Shown here one piece after another: positions 25,410-33,125 of a stretch of DNA of 64,000 bases (position 1 is its first letter; each line of letters starts with the position of its first letter). The notes beneath the pieces are model-generated. The model saw only the letters and a program-made list of their open reading frames with translations. It had not been told where the DNA came from and did not search any database. Made by a program: the position numbers and the translations under genes. This stretch comes from Pseudomonas putida (lineage in GTDB: Bacteria; Pseudomonadota; Gammaproteobacteria; Pseudomonadales; Pseudomonadaceae): positions 1,493,501 to 1,557,500 of the forward strand of contig CP047152.1 of assembly GCA_041879295.1 (NCBI GenBank). Direction: 5' to 3'.

Positions 25410-25682
25410 TCACTCCGCCTTTTTCTCTGCCTGCTTCAACTCCTTGATCCGCTGGTCGATCAGCTGACACTTGTCGGGCAAGTCCTTGCTCGCCGTCCCC
25501 AGATCCATCCCCTGGAGCTCATCATTGATCTCCTTGGCCTTTTGCGGGTTCTGCTCGGTCAACTGAGTGACCAGCCCGGCCAACTCCTCACGTTTTTGTG
25601 TTGCTTCTTCAGGTGTGCAGGCCCAAGCGGGCAGGGCGCAGAGCAGGGCAGTGGCACAGGCTATGGGCAGTAGCGGTTTCAT
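25410..25682 (-). CDS. Small periplasmic protein, function unknown
   Basis: 90 aa with a clear signal peptide (MKPLLPIACATALLCALPAWA; cleavage before CTPEE). The mature part is about 70 aa, helical, charged, and has two Cys (CTPEEATQ and DKCQLIDQ) that could form one disulphide. GGAGG lies 8 nt upstream of the ATG. No domain recognised; conserved Pseudomonas hypothetical protein type. Confidence 0.75.
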   Translation of the reverse strand: MKPLLPIACATALLCALPAWACTPEEATQKREELAGLVTQLTEQNPQKAKEINDELQGMDLGTASKDLPDKCQLIDQRIKELKQAEKKAE

Positions 25683-25865
25683 CCTTTCAACCTCCGGCGG
25701 TGGTGATGCCCGGTGGAGGGCTGTGGGGGCAGGGAAGTTCAGGGCTTGCGACCGATGGAAGATTCTTTGGTGGTGGTAGTCCGTTTCTGAAACGCTCCCG
25801 TATCTCTCCAGCGCCGTTGAGCAGCACGCTACATCGCTCTAGTCTCGAAGGAAAAGAGGGGGTAT

Positions 25866-25887
25866 TGTATGTACAGCTGTAAATACA
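25866..25887. promoter_or_regulatory. Tandem TGTA-NN-TACA operators of brnTA
   Basis: Two palindromes, TGTATGTACA (25866-25875) and TGTAAATACA (25878-25887), 12 bp centre to centre, the second ending 9 bp before the brnT start. Adjacent short palindromes suit cooperative binding of a ribbon-helix-helix antitoxin dimer pair, which would repress its own operon. Confidence 0.65.
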
Positions 25888-25896
25888 GGTCGTCCC

Positions 25897-26175
25897 ATGT
25901 TCTTTGAATGGGACGAAGGGAAAAACCAGAGCAATATCCGCAAGCACGGCATCGACTTTGCCGACGTTCCTGACATGTTCAATCATCCCATGCTGATCCG
26001 GCGTGATGAGGATGTGGAATGTGCTGAAGAACGTTGGGTCAGCCTAGGATGGCTAAAGGCGCTGATAGGTGTCGTCGTGTACACGGAGAGGCGGGGTGAG
26101 GTGATACGCATCATTTCTGCAAGAAAAGCCACCAAACGGGAGGCCAGGTACTATGACCAAATCATCGAGAACTGA
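25897..26175 (+). CDS. brnT: BrnT-family toxin (ribonuclease)
   Basis: 92 aa, RelE-like BrnT fold. Seen: the family opening FEWDEGKNQSNIRKHGIDFADV, WVSLGWLKALIGVVVYTERRGEVIRIISARKATKREARYY. BrnT cleaves RNA and inhibits growth until bound by BrnA. The conserved K/R-H-E/R-type residues of the family (Lys9, His17, Arg and Arg in the ISARKATKRE block) are present, so it appears intact. The gene comes first and overlaps its antitoxin by 23 bp, the standard brnT-brnA order. Likely autoregulated through tandem palindromes just upstream. Confidence 0.92.
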   Translation: MFFEWDEGKNQSNIRKHGIDFADVPDMFNHPMLIRRDEDVECAEERWVSLGWLKALIGVVVYTERRGEVIRIISARKATKREARYYDQIIEN

Positions 26176-26407
26176 CTGGAGCCGCCTGGCCCGACAGGAC
26201 GACAAGGATATCGACACATCAGATATCCCTGAACTGGACCAGGACTTTTTCCGCCAGGCCGAGCTGCGCGTTCCCGCCAAGCAGACGGTGACCATTCGAC
26301 TGGACTCAGATGTCCTCGCCTGGTTCAAGGAGCAGGGTAGCGGCTACCAGACCCGGATCAATCAGTTGCTGCGCCAGTACATGCAAGCGCAACAACGCCA
26401 GCGCTAA
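26153..26407 (+). CDS. brnA: BrnA-family antitoxin
   Basis: 84 aa. A disordered acidic N-terminus (SDIPELDQDFFRQAEL) wraps the toxin, and a C-terminal ribbon-helix-helix (KQTVTIRLDSDVLAWFKEQGSGYQTRINQLLRQYM, about 42-77) binds DNA as a dimer. RBS GGGAGG lies inside brnT; the 23-bp overlap couples their translation. Neutralises BrnT and represses the operon. Confidence 0.93.
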   Translation: MTKSSRTDWSRLARQDDKDIDTSDIPELDQDFFRQAELRVPAKQTVTIRLDSDVLAWFKEQGSGYQTRINQLLRQYMQAQQRQR

Positions 26408-26483
26408 GCGCTTCGGAACGCTTGGCAACCCTGGCAGGTCCCAACCTGTGTACCCCTTTCGTCCACAGCAGGAGCCCGTAGCC

Positions 26484-26879
26484 ATGAGCATCACCTACGA
26501 CTGGGACCTGATCGAACGCTTGCTGCACGAAGTGCAGAACGGCGCCGGTCACAGCTTCACGCCCCGCCCTTATGCCGAACAGCATGCTGCGGCATTGGCC
26601 GCCAAGGGTGAGCCGGTGGGTGACGTGGATCACCTGAAAACCCGTGCATGCGAGTATGAAAAGCTGCTATTCGAGCGCGGATTCATTGAATGCCGGCCTG
26701 AAGAGGACGGCGGCAATGGCGAAAACTTCGTCCTGACCGAACGCGGCTCGCGCTTGATGAGCCTTATCGACAGCAGCATCCCCGGCTTCGAGCACCCGCG
26801 CCAGGTGCTGGATGAGCAGGAGGATGCGCTGGACGAAACGACATTCGAACAGGTATCTGCGAAGGCACAGATTGCTTGA
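26484..26879 (+). CDS. Hypothetical protein, possible winged-helix (DUF2513-like)
   Basis: 131 aa from ATG 26484 with GGAG about 10 nt upstream. A frame extension to 26310 overlaps brnA and has no RBS, so it was dropped. The pattern DWDLIERLLHEVQNG ... LLFERGFIECRPEED ... FVLTERGSRLMSLI resembles a winged helix in which a wing follows an LTERG segment, as in DUF2513 and phage-type proteins. The acidic C-terminus is QVLDEQEDALDETTF. Same direction as brnTA, 76 bp downstream, so it may be cotranscribed. Function unknown. Confidence 0.65.
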   Translation: MSITYDWDLIERLLHEVQNGAGHSFTPRPYAEQHAAALAAKGEPVGDVDHLKTRACEYEKLLFERGFIECRPEEDGGNGENFVLTERGSRLMSLIDSSIPGFEHPRQVLDEQEDALDETTFEQVSAKAQIA

Positions 26880-26984
26880 GGTCGTTTTAAGGCTGGCAAG
26901 TGCAGCGCTCGAAACCCGATAATCGGTAGCTCCTGAACGCTGCCGAGCCTTGCCCATGCCTACGATCACCCCAGAGGCCCGCTT

Positions 26985-27911
26985 ATGAGCGCGGTCCGCA
27001 AGAACCCTGACGCCTTTGCCTTCCAGGTAATGCTGGGGCTTTGCCTGATCTGGGGTTGCCAGCAGGTACTGATCAAGACCGCTGCGGTCGACATTGCCCC
27101 GGTGATGCAGGCAGCACTGCGCAATGGCATTGCCGCTGTACTGGTAGGCCTGATGCTGTGCTGGCGGGGAGGCTGGGAGCAGGTCGGCAGCACTTGGCGC
27201 GCAGGGGTGGTGGCGGGCGGGCTGTTCGGGGTGGAGTTTCTGTTCATTGCCGAAGGACTGAAACTGACGTCGGCGGCGCACATGTCGGTATTCCTCTACA
27301 CCGCGCCGGTATTTACCGCCTTGGGCCTGCATTTTCGGCTAGCCAGTGAACGCTTGCGGCTGCTGCAATGGCTGGGCATTCTGCTGGCCTTCGGCGGCAT
27401 TGCCATGGCCTTTGCCGGTGGCACTTCGTTCGAGGACATGGACAGCCGCACCTTGCTGGGTGATGCCTTTGGCGTGATCGCCGGGCTGGCCTGGGGCGCG
27501 ACTACGGTGGTGGTGCGTTGCTCACGGCTATCGGAGGCGCCGGCAACCTTGACCCTGTTCTATCAGCTGGCGGTCGGGTTTGCCGGGCTGCTGCTGATTG
27601 CCCTGGTCAGCGGGCAGATCGGCGCGGTGTCGCTGACGCCGCTGGCGATGGGCAGCGTGTTGTTCCAGGGGATTGTGGTCTCATTCATCAGCTACCTCAC
27701 CTGGTTCTGGTTGCTGCGTAAGTACCTGGCGTCGAACCTCGCGGTGTTTTCCTTCATTACCCCGTTATTTGGGGTGACCTTTGGTGTATTGCTGCTGGAT
27801 GAGCCGCTCAGTGCGAATTTCGTGGTCGGGGCGTTGATGGTGTTGCTGGGGGTGATCCTGGTAAGTGCCGAGCCTTGGGTGAAACAACAATTGCGGCGGT
27901 TGGTAGGGTGA
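26985..27911 (+). CDS. EamA/DMT-family transporter
   Basis: 308 aa, ten predicted TM helices in two EamA domains (about 14-145 and 158-296). Key motifs: LCLIWGCQQVLIKTA at the start, LTSAAHMSVFLYTAPVFTALGLHF in repeat one, and SFITPLFGVTFGVLLLDEPLS in repeat two. Inner membrane, drug/metabolite exporter type; substrate unknown. RBS AGAGG. It converges with the MFS gene, with a hairpin at 27916 between them. Confidence 0.87.
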   Translation: MSAVRKNPDAFAFQVMLGLCLIWGCQQVLIKTAAVDIAPVMQAALRNGIAAVLVGLMLCWRGGWEQVGSTWRAGVVAGGLFGVEFLFIAEGLKLTSAAHMSVFLYTAPVFTALGLHFRLASERLRLLQWLGILLAFGGIAMAFAGGTSFEDMDSRTLLGDAFGVIAGLAWGATTVVVRCSRLSEAPATLTLFYQLAVGFAGLLLIALVSGQIGAVSLTPLAMGSVLFQGIVVSFISYLTWFWLLRKYLASNLAVFSFITPLFGVTFGVLLLDEPLSANFVVGALMVLLGVILVSAEPWVKQQLRRLVG

Positions 27912-27915
27912 TGGA

Positions 27916-27956
27916 TAGCCTGTACCGGCCCCTTCGCGGGCGGCCGGAACAGGCTA
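27916..27956. terminator. Long hairpin between convergent transporter genes
   Basis: TAGCCTGTACCGGCC (27916-27930) pairs with GGCCGGAACAGGCTA (27942-27956), 14 of 15 positions. The loop contains the REP core CTTCGCGGG. Likely a bidirectional 3'-end structure derived from a REP unit. Confidence 0.6.
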
Positions 27957-27963
27957 CATCGAC

Positions 27964-29136
27964 TCAGGATGCAACCTTGGCCTGACAGGCGCTTCCCTGC
28001 TGTGCATTACCGGGCAGTTGGACCAACACTCCAGCCACCACCAACCCGCCCGCCGCCAGCATCAATGCGGGTTGCAGCCCGCCGCTGTAATGGCTGCTGA
28101 GCGCGGCCAGCAGCGGCCCACTCAACTGCCCCAAGGCAAAGCACGCGGTCAGCAGCCCGGCATTGCGCTGTGTGGCATGTGGCGCCAACTCGCGCGAGCG
28201 TTGCATGACCAGTTGCATGCAGGCCAGGAACGGCCCGCCACACAGCGCAACACCCAGCGCCAGCCCGATCCCTCCACCCATCAGGCAGGCCAGCACACCC
28301 AGCCCTTGCAGCCACAGGGTGGCAGTCAGCCAGGCTGAAGTGTGGCCACCACGGCGCACGCTCACCAGCAAGACGCCCAGCGCCGCCGCCAGGCCAAACG
28401 CCGGCCAGAACAGGTCAGCCAGCCACTGCCCGCGAAACTGCTGATTGGCCATCTGTGACAGAAAGGTGGCCGGCAGGATGTAGCCCAAGCCATACAGGGC
28501 ATACACCAACCCCAGGCGGCCAGTGCCGACACTGCGCGTCGGGCCTTGTTGCACTGGCGACTGAGCCGGTGCCGCTTGTAATGCCCGTGGCAACCACGGC
28601 CGCACGGCCAGCAGCATCACCAGGGCAGCCACGGCATAGATCAGCCACAGCGCTGCCGAGCCCAGCCCCTGTACATGTGCGGCCAGTGCCAGTAGCCCGG
28701 TCACGGCAATACCCAGGCCAGGCCCGGCGAATACCAGCGCTCCCAGGCGTTGGCGGTTGTGGGCATTGGCTACTTGCTGGCTGAGGCTGGTGATCATCAC
28801 CAGCACCCAGGCGCTGGCTACGCCGGTGCCAAAGCGCAGCAGCAGGTGGCCCCAGAAGCCGTCGGCAGCCCATGAGGCCAGGGTCAGCAGCACACACAGC
28901 CACAGCCCCCCATGCAGGCGCAGGCGTACCTGGCCTGGCGAGCGGGCGAACATGGCGTCCACCGCACCCACGAAGTAGCCAAGGTAATTGGCCGCCGCGA
29001 CCAGCCCGGCGACTGTCAGGTCGAACTGACCTTCGGCAATCAGTTGCGGCAGTTGCGGGGTGAGGGCGAAACGGCCGATGCCCATGGCCATCATCAGCGC
29101 CACGGCGCTGGCGAGCAGTTGAATGAATGGCGACAT
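27964..29136 (-). CDS. MFS transporter, YbfB/YjiJ family
   Basis: 390 aa, twelve predicted TM helices. The opening SAVALMMAMGIGRFALTPQLPQL and the following NYLGYFVGA are characteristic of the YbfB/YjiJ family of the major facilitator superfamily. Substrate unknown. RBS GGAGACC. Divergent from a LysR regulator, which probably controls it through the palindrome at 29192. The C-terminus (QLPGNAQQGSACQAKVAS) is hydrophilic. Confidence 0.87.
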   Translation of the reverse strand: MSPFIQLLASAVALMMAMGIGRFALTPQLPQLIAEGQFDLTVAGLVAAANYLGYFVGAVDAMFARSPGQVRLRLHGGLWLCVLLTLASWAADGFWGHLLLRFGTGVASAWVLVMITSLSQQVANAHNRQRLGALVFAGPGLGIAVTGLLALAAHVQGLGSAALWLIYAVAALVMLLAVRPWLPRALQAAPAQSPVQQGPTRSVGTGRLGLVYALYGLGYILPATFLSQMANQQFRGQWLADLFWPAFGLAAALGVLLVSVRRGGHTSAWLTATLWLQGLGVLACLMGGGIGLALGVALCGGPFLACMQLVMQRSRELAPHATQRNAGLLTACFALGQLSGPLLAALSSHYSGGLQPALMLAAGGLVVAGVLVQLPGNAQQGSACQAKVAS

Positions 29137-29191
29137 GACAGGTCTCCTGCGCGGATATAAGCGATGGATGGCAGGTTAGGACGGTTTGTTT

Positions 29192-29206
29192 TTCAATAAA
29201 ATTGAA
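29192..29206. promoter_or_regulatory. LTTR box TTCAAT-AAA-ATTGAA
   Basis: Perfect palindrome with 6-bp arms, which satisfies T-N11-A (T29193 and A29205), in the 106-bp divergent region between the MFS gene and the LysR gene. It is centred 44 bp before the lysR ATG and 63 bp before the MFS ATG. Confidence 0.65.
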
Positions 29207-29242
29207 TAATGATGATCAAGTTATTCTGTTTTGGAGAATGCT

Positions 29243-30136
29243 ATGGAGTTCAGCCAACTGCGCATCTTTCAGGCCGTGGCCGAGGAAGGCTCGGTTACCC
29301 GCGCCGCAGAGCGTCTGCACCGGGTGCCATCAAACCTCTCCACGCGCCTGCGCCAGCTCGAGGAGCAGTTGGGCGTCGAACTGTTCCTGCGCGAACGCCA
29401 GCGCCTTCAGTTGTCGCCAGCAGGCAAGGTGCTGCTGGACTATGCCAACCGCATGTCAGCCTTGCGCGACGAAGCGCTGGCCGCCGTGCGTGGCGGTCAG
29501 CCGGCTGGTGACTTCGTACTGGGGACCATGTACAGCACGGCGGCGACCCACCTGCCGGGGTTGCTGGCGCGCTATCACCAGGCTTACCCGAAGGTGAACC
29601 TGCAAGTGCGTGCAGCACCCAGCGGCGAGTTGCTTGAGGGGCTGCTGAACCACACCCTGGATGCTGCTCTTGTGGACGGGCCACCGAGCCTTGCCGGGCT
29701 TGATGGCGTGCCGCTGTGCGATGAGCAACTGGTACTGATCACCAGCCCCGAGCACCTGGCGGTACGCACCGCCAAGGACGTGGCGGGCAAGGCGGTGTTC
29801 ACCTTCCGCCAGGGCTGCTCATACCGCATGCGCCTGGAGGCCTGGTATGCCCATGCCCATACGCCGATGGGGCGGGTGATGGAGATCGAGTCATATCAAA
29901 GCATGTTGGCCTGTGTGATCGCGGGCGCGGGTGTGGCGATGATGGCCCAGTCGATGCTCGACAGCCTGCCTGGCCGTGACCGGGTGAGGGTGCACCCGCT
30001 GCAGGCTCCTTTCGATCAGGCGGTCACCTGGCTGATGTGGCGCCAGGGCATGCGCGGGGCTAATCTGCAGGCATGGATCGACCTGCAACAAAGCGAAACG
30101 ATTAACCAGTCGTCGGAATCCACCGCCACGGCTTGA
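29243..30136 (+). CDS. LysR-family transcriptional regulator
   Basis: 297 aa from ATG 29243, with GGAG at 6-nt spacing. A TTG at 29231 lies 5' of the RBS and was rejected. N-terminal HTH (AEEGSVTRAAERLHRVPSNLSTRLRQLEEQLG, about 14-45), then the effector domain with LGTMYSTAATHLP. The ligand is unknown. Divergent from a YbfB-type MFS transporter, the usual LTTR arrangement for an exporter or uptake gene and its activator. The end of the gene is followed almost at once by an Anr-like box. Confidence 0.9.
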   Translation: MEFSQLRIFQAVAEEGSVTRAAERLHRVPSNLSTRLRQLEEQLGVELFLRERQRLQLSPAGKVLLDYANRMSALRDEALAAVRGGQPAGDFVLGTMYSTAATHLPGLLARYHQAYPKVNLQVRAAPSGELLEGLLNHTLDAALVDGPPSLAGLDGVPLCDEQLVLITSPEHLAVRTAKDVAGKAVFTFRQGCSYRMRLEAWYAHAHTPMGRVMEIESYQSMLACVIAGAGVAMMAQSMLDSLPGRDRVRVHPLQAPFDQAVTWLMWRQGMRGANLQAWIDLQQSETINQSSESTATA

Positions 30137-30146
30137 TCCGCGTCAA
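30133..30146. promoter_or_regulatory. Anr/FNR-like box TTGAT-CCGC-GTCAA
   Basis: Matches the Anr consensus TTGAT-N4-ATCAA at 9 of 10 positions. It overlaps the lysR stop codon and lies 115 bp before the PA1414-like gene. A good -10 hexamer TATGAT at 30198-30203 puts the box centre near -71, a known activator position for FNR-class regulators. Confidence 0.7.
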
Positions 30147-30260
30147 AATGGCCCTTATCTGTAGGAACAGAGGAATGCGTAATACAGGACATCGGGCTAT
30201 GATCTGTATGAAACATCGCAGGATTGATTTGCCGTGAGGCTGACCCGTCAAGGGGGCATT

Positions 30261-30389
30261 ATGAATAAACCACTGTCAAACTGGCTCCACGACCTGGCCG
30301 TCGCCTTGGGGCTGATTCCACCACCCTTGCAGCCGGTGCCGATCCCGACTGATGAAGAGCAGCGCAAACGTCAATCGCGTCGTCGCTGA
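30261..30389 (+). CDS. PA1414-family micro-protein
   Basis: 42 aa, MNKPLSNWLHDLAVALGLIPP followed by a Pro-rich stretch and a basic end (RKRQSRRR). RBS AGGGGG. The pattern (Trp-rich short helix, LGLIPPP, QPVPIPTDEE) matches the PA1414 family. An Anr-like site upstream and a terminator directly after make it an independent, probably oxygen-regulated transcript. In P. aeruginosa the region of this gene also yields the sRNA SicX (recalled, not checked), so the 5' leader of about 50-80 nt here could have an RNA function. Function of the peptide unknown. Confidence 0.8.
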   Translation: MNKPLSNWLHDLAVALGLIPPPLQPVPIPTDEEQRKRQSRRR

Positions 30390-30400
30390 TTAACGACAGA

Positions 30401-30435
30401 GGCCGCTGCACCCGAGTGTGTGCAGCGGCCTTTTT
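30401..30435 (+). terminator. Intrinsic terminator after the PA1414-like gene
   Basis: Perfect 11-bp stem GGCCGCTGCAC / GTGCAGCGGCC (30401-30411 and 30420-30430), 8-nt loop, then TTTTT. Strong rho-independent terminator, 11 bp after the stop codon. Confidence 0.93.
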
Positions 30436-30460
30436 GTGCCTGTTGATTGTCTATTGCCTG

Positions 30461-30496
30461 TACTGGCTCTTTCGCGGGCAAGCCCGCTCCTACAAG
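30461..30496. repeat. Single REP unit near the symporter 3' end
   Basis: One copy, GGCTCTTTCGCGGGCAAGCC... to CTCCTACAAG, without an inverted partner, between convergent genes. Confidence 0.75.
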
Positions 30497-30516
30497 TGAA
30501 AGGGCCGGTACAACGG

Positions 30517-31896
30517 TCAGGCCAGCTTCACCGCCGCCACCGACTTGCGCGACACCAGGCTCACCACTACAAAGCTCACCAGCCCTACTGCCAGGCTGTA
30601 GTAGATCGGCGTATTGGCCTCCAGCCCGTCCAGGAACATGAACAGCAGGGCGGTGGCAAAGCCCAGCGACATGCTGGCAATCGCGCCTGCGGTGGTCGCA
30701 CGCTTCCAGAAGATCGCCCCGATCAGCGGGATCAGCATGCCGCCGACCAGCAGGTTATAAGCCAGGGTCAGGGCGTTGATCACATCATTCACCACCAGCG
30801 CGATGCCCAGCACCACCAGGCCAGTGAGCAGGGTGAACAGGCGGCTGGTACCCAGGCTCGACTGCTTGCCGCCACGCAGCTTGGGCAGCAGGTCTTCGGT
30901 CACGGTGGTCGAGGCAGCCAGCAGGCCGGCACTGGCGGTGGACATCATCGCCGCCAGGGCCGCGGCCATCAGCAGGCCACGGATGCCATCGGGCAGGGTG
31001 GTCTTGATCATCTCGGCAAAGGCGTTGTTCGGGTTGGCCAGGTCGGGCATCAGCACGTGCGCAGCCATGCCGATCGCAGCACAGGCCAGGCCATACAGCA
31101 CGCAGTACACACCAGCGGTGGTACCGGCACGCTGACAGACCTTTTCGTCACGGGCGGTGAACACCCGTTGCCAGATGTCCTGGCCGATGAGGATGCCGAA
31201 GAAGTAGATCAGGAAGTAAGTGATGATGGTGTCCCAGCCAATGGTAGTCAGCTGGAAGCTGGCCGCTGGCAATTTGGCCACCAGGGTGTCCCAGCCACCG
31301 GCCTTGTACAGGCACACTGGCAGCAGGATGAACATCAGGCCGACGGTCTTGATCACGAACTGGACGATATCGGTCAGGGTCAGCGACCACATGCCACCGA
31401 TGGTCGAGTACAGCACTACCACGCCGCCGCCGAGCATCAGAGAAGCCCAGAACGGCAGGTCCAGCAGCACCTGCAGGACGGTGGCCATGGCCAGGGTCGA
31501 GGTGACCCCAATCATCAGCGCGTAAGCCAGCATGATGACGGCGCTCGCCTGGCGTGCGGTGGGGTTGTAGCGTTGCTCCAGCACCTGAGTCACGGTGAAG
31601 ATGCGCAGGCGCAGCAGCGGTTTGGCGAGGAACAGGTTGATGGCGATGATGCCCAGGCCAAGGGCTGCGCACAGCCAGAAGCCGGAAATGCCGTGGACGT
31701 AGCCCAGGCGCACGGTGCCGACGGTGGAGGCGCCACCGAGTACGGTGGTGGCCATGGTGCCCATGTACAGCACCGGGCCGAGATTGCGCCCGGCTACCAG
31801 GTAGTCTTCATGGGTTTTCGCGCGTCGCATGCCATACCAGCCAAGCCCTAGCATGCCAGCGGTGTAGATCATTACAACAATGATGTCCAAGGCCAT
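30517..31896 (-). CDS. Sodium:solute symporter (SSS family), guanidino compound uptake candidate
   Basis: 459 aa, 13 predicted TM helices. SSS/LeuT-fold features include VAGRNLGPVLYMGTMATTVLGGASTVGTVRLGY near the start and GLLMAAALAAMMSTASAGLLAASTTVTEDLL. Inner-membrane Na+-coupled uptake. It lies downstream of gbuA on the same strand; in P. aeruginosa the equivalent gene (PA1418) accompanies gbuA, so uptake of 4-guanidinobutyrate or a related compound is likely but inferred. RBS GGGAGA. Confidence 0.88.
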   Translation of the reverse strand: MALDIIVVMIYTAGMLGLGWYGMRRAKTHEDYLVAGRNLGPVLYMGTMATTVLGGASTVGTVRLGYVHGISGFWLCAALGLGIIAINLFLAKPLLRLRIFTVTQVLEQRYNPTARQASAVIMLAYALMIGVTSTLAMATVLQVLLDLPFWASLMLGGGVVVLYSTIGGMWSLTLTDIVQFVIKTVGLMFILLPVCLYKAGGWDTLVAKLPAASFQLTTIGWDTIITYFLIYFFGILIGQDIWQRVFTARDEKVCQRAGTTAGVYCVLYGLACAAIGMAAHVLMPDLANPNNAFAEMIKTTLPDGIRGLLMAAALAAMMSTASAGLLAASTTVTEDLLPKLRGGKQSSLGTSRLFTLLTGLVVLGIALVVNDVINALTLAYNLLVGGMLIPLIGAIFWKRATTAGAIASMSLGFATALLFMFLDGLEANTPIYYSLAVGLVSFVVVSLVSRKSVAAVKLA

Positions 31897-31932
31897 TGGG
31901 GGTCTCCCGATTATCTTTATTATGGCGAGATC

Positions 31933-31966
31933 GACCGCGCGGGCGTTTGCACGGCGCCCGGCGGTC
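31933..31966. other. Hairpin between gbuA and the symporter gene
   Basis: GACCGCGCGGGCG and CGCCCGGCGGTC pair with a small bulge in the 132-bp intercistronic region. On the minus-strand transcript it is not followed by a U-run, so it may be an RNA-processing or partial-attenuation structure and not a terminator. Confidence 0.4.
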
Positions 31967-32028
31967 TTTTCTTGTGTTGGCGGGCCTCAGTGGCCCTCCC
32001 TCATGGCTCCTGCCGGGGTAGAGCGGTA

Positions 32029-32979
32029 TTAGCGACGCACCACGCCAGGTAGCACGCAGAGCATCTCGAACAGCAGGTTGGCACCGAGCAGCGAGGTGTT
32101 GCCGGTGGTGTCGTAAGGCGGGGAGACTTCGACAAGGTCACAGCCGATCAGGTCCAGGCCGTGGCAGCCGCGAATGATCTCCATCGCCTGGATGGTGGTC
32201 AAGCCGCCGATTTCCGGGGTTCCGGTACCGGGCGCCCAGGCCGGGTCGATGCCATCGATGTCGAAAGACAGGTAAACCGGGCCACCGCCGACTTTTTCCC
32301 GCACTTCGGCCATCAGGGGCTCCAGCGACTTGTGCCAGCACTCTTCGGCCTGGACCACGCGGAAGCCCTGGCGACGGCTCCAGTTGAAGTCATCGGCGGT
32401 GTAGCCCTGGGCGCGCAGGCCGATCTGCACCACGCGCTCACAGTCCAGCAGGCCTTCTTCCACGGCGCGGCGGAAGGTGGTGCCGTGGGCGATTTTCTCG
32501 CCGAACATGTGGTCGTTGACGTCGGCGTGGGCATCGATGTGCACCAGACCGATCTTGCCGTGTTTTTTGTGCAGCGCACGCAGGATCGGCAGGGTGATGG
32601 TGTGATCGCCCCCCAGGGTCATGGGAATGACGTTGTGCTCGACGATCTCGTCATACGCTTCTTCAATGATGCGCACGGCGTCCAGCAGATTGAAGGTGTT
32701 GATTGCCACATCGCCGATATCGGCGACCGACAGCGAGTCGAACGGGGCGGCACCGGTAGCCATGTTGTACGGGCGGATCATCACCGATTCGGCGCGGATC
32801 TGCCGTGGGCCGAAGCGGGTGCCGGAGCGTAGCGAGGTACCGATATCCAGTGGCACGCCGATGAAGGCAGCATCCAGGCCTGCGGCGCTTTGCAGGTGGG
32901 GGAGGCGGAGCATGGTGGCGATGCCGCCGAAACGCGGCATTTCGTTGCCGCCCAGTGGTTGGTGGAGAGTCTTGTCCAC
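32029..32979 (-). CDS. gbuA: Guanidinobutyrase (ureohydrolase, arginase/agmatinase family)
   Basis: 316 aa from GTG 32979; an ATG at 32991 would add four residues (MRPT). Binuclear Mn2+ enzyme that hydrolyses 4-guanidinobutyrate to GABA and urea in the arginine dehydrogenase route. Metal ligands seen: His126 in GGDHT, Asp149/His151/Asp153 in DAHAD, Asp240/Asp242 in SFDIDGIDP. The opening MDKTLHQPLGGNEMPRFGG and the body match GbuA closely and match agmatinase less well. Divergent from a LysR gene of GbuR type and followed by an SSS symporter, the P. aeruginosa gbu arrangement. Agmatinase is the main alternative. Confidence 0.9.
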   Translation of the reverse strand: MDKTLHQPLGGNEMPRFGGIATMLRLPHLQSAAGLDAAFIGVPLDIGTSLRSGTRFGPRQIRAESVMIRPYNMATGAAPFDSLSVADIGDVAINTFNLLDAVRIIEEAYDEIVEHNVIPMTLGGDHTITLPILRALHKKHGKIGLVHIDAHADVNDHMFGEKIAHGTTFRRAVEEGLLDCERVVQIGLRAQGYTADDFNWSRRQGFRVVQAEECWHKSLEPLMAEVREKVGGGPVYLSFDIDGIDPAWAPGTGTPEIGGLTTIQAMEIIRGCHGLDLIGCDLVEVSPPYDTTGNTSLLGANLLFEMLCVLPGVVRR

Positions 32980-33125
32980 GGTGGGCCTCATCAGTCGGTC
33001 GATTGTTGTGTTTGTTCGAACCTGTGCCGCCGCGCGCCATTCATGTGTGGTTTGCCGGCGGGCAGGGACATTTCGGCCAAGTCTGCTCAAGGTAGTGCCC
33101 GGGAAGAATCGCTACCGACAAATAC

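Noticed and set aside
30198..30435. Definite identification of a SicX orthologue in the PA1414-like leader
   Set aside because: Only the gene family, the Anr-like box and the terminator are visible. RNA identity needs a covariance or expression test, so it is reported only as a possibility.
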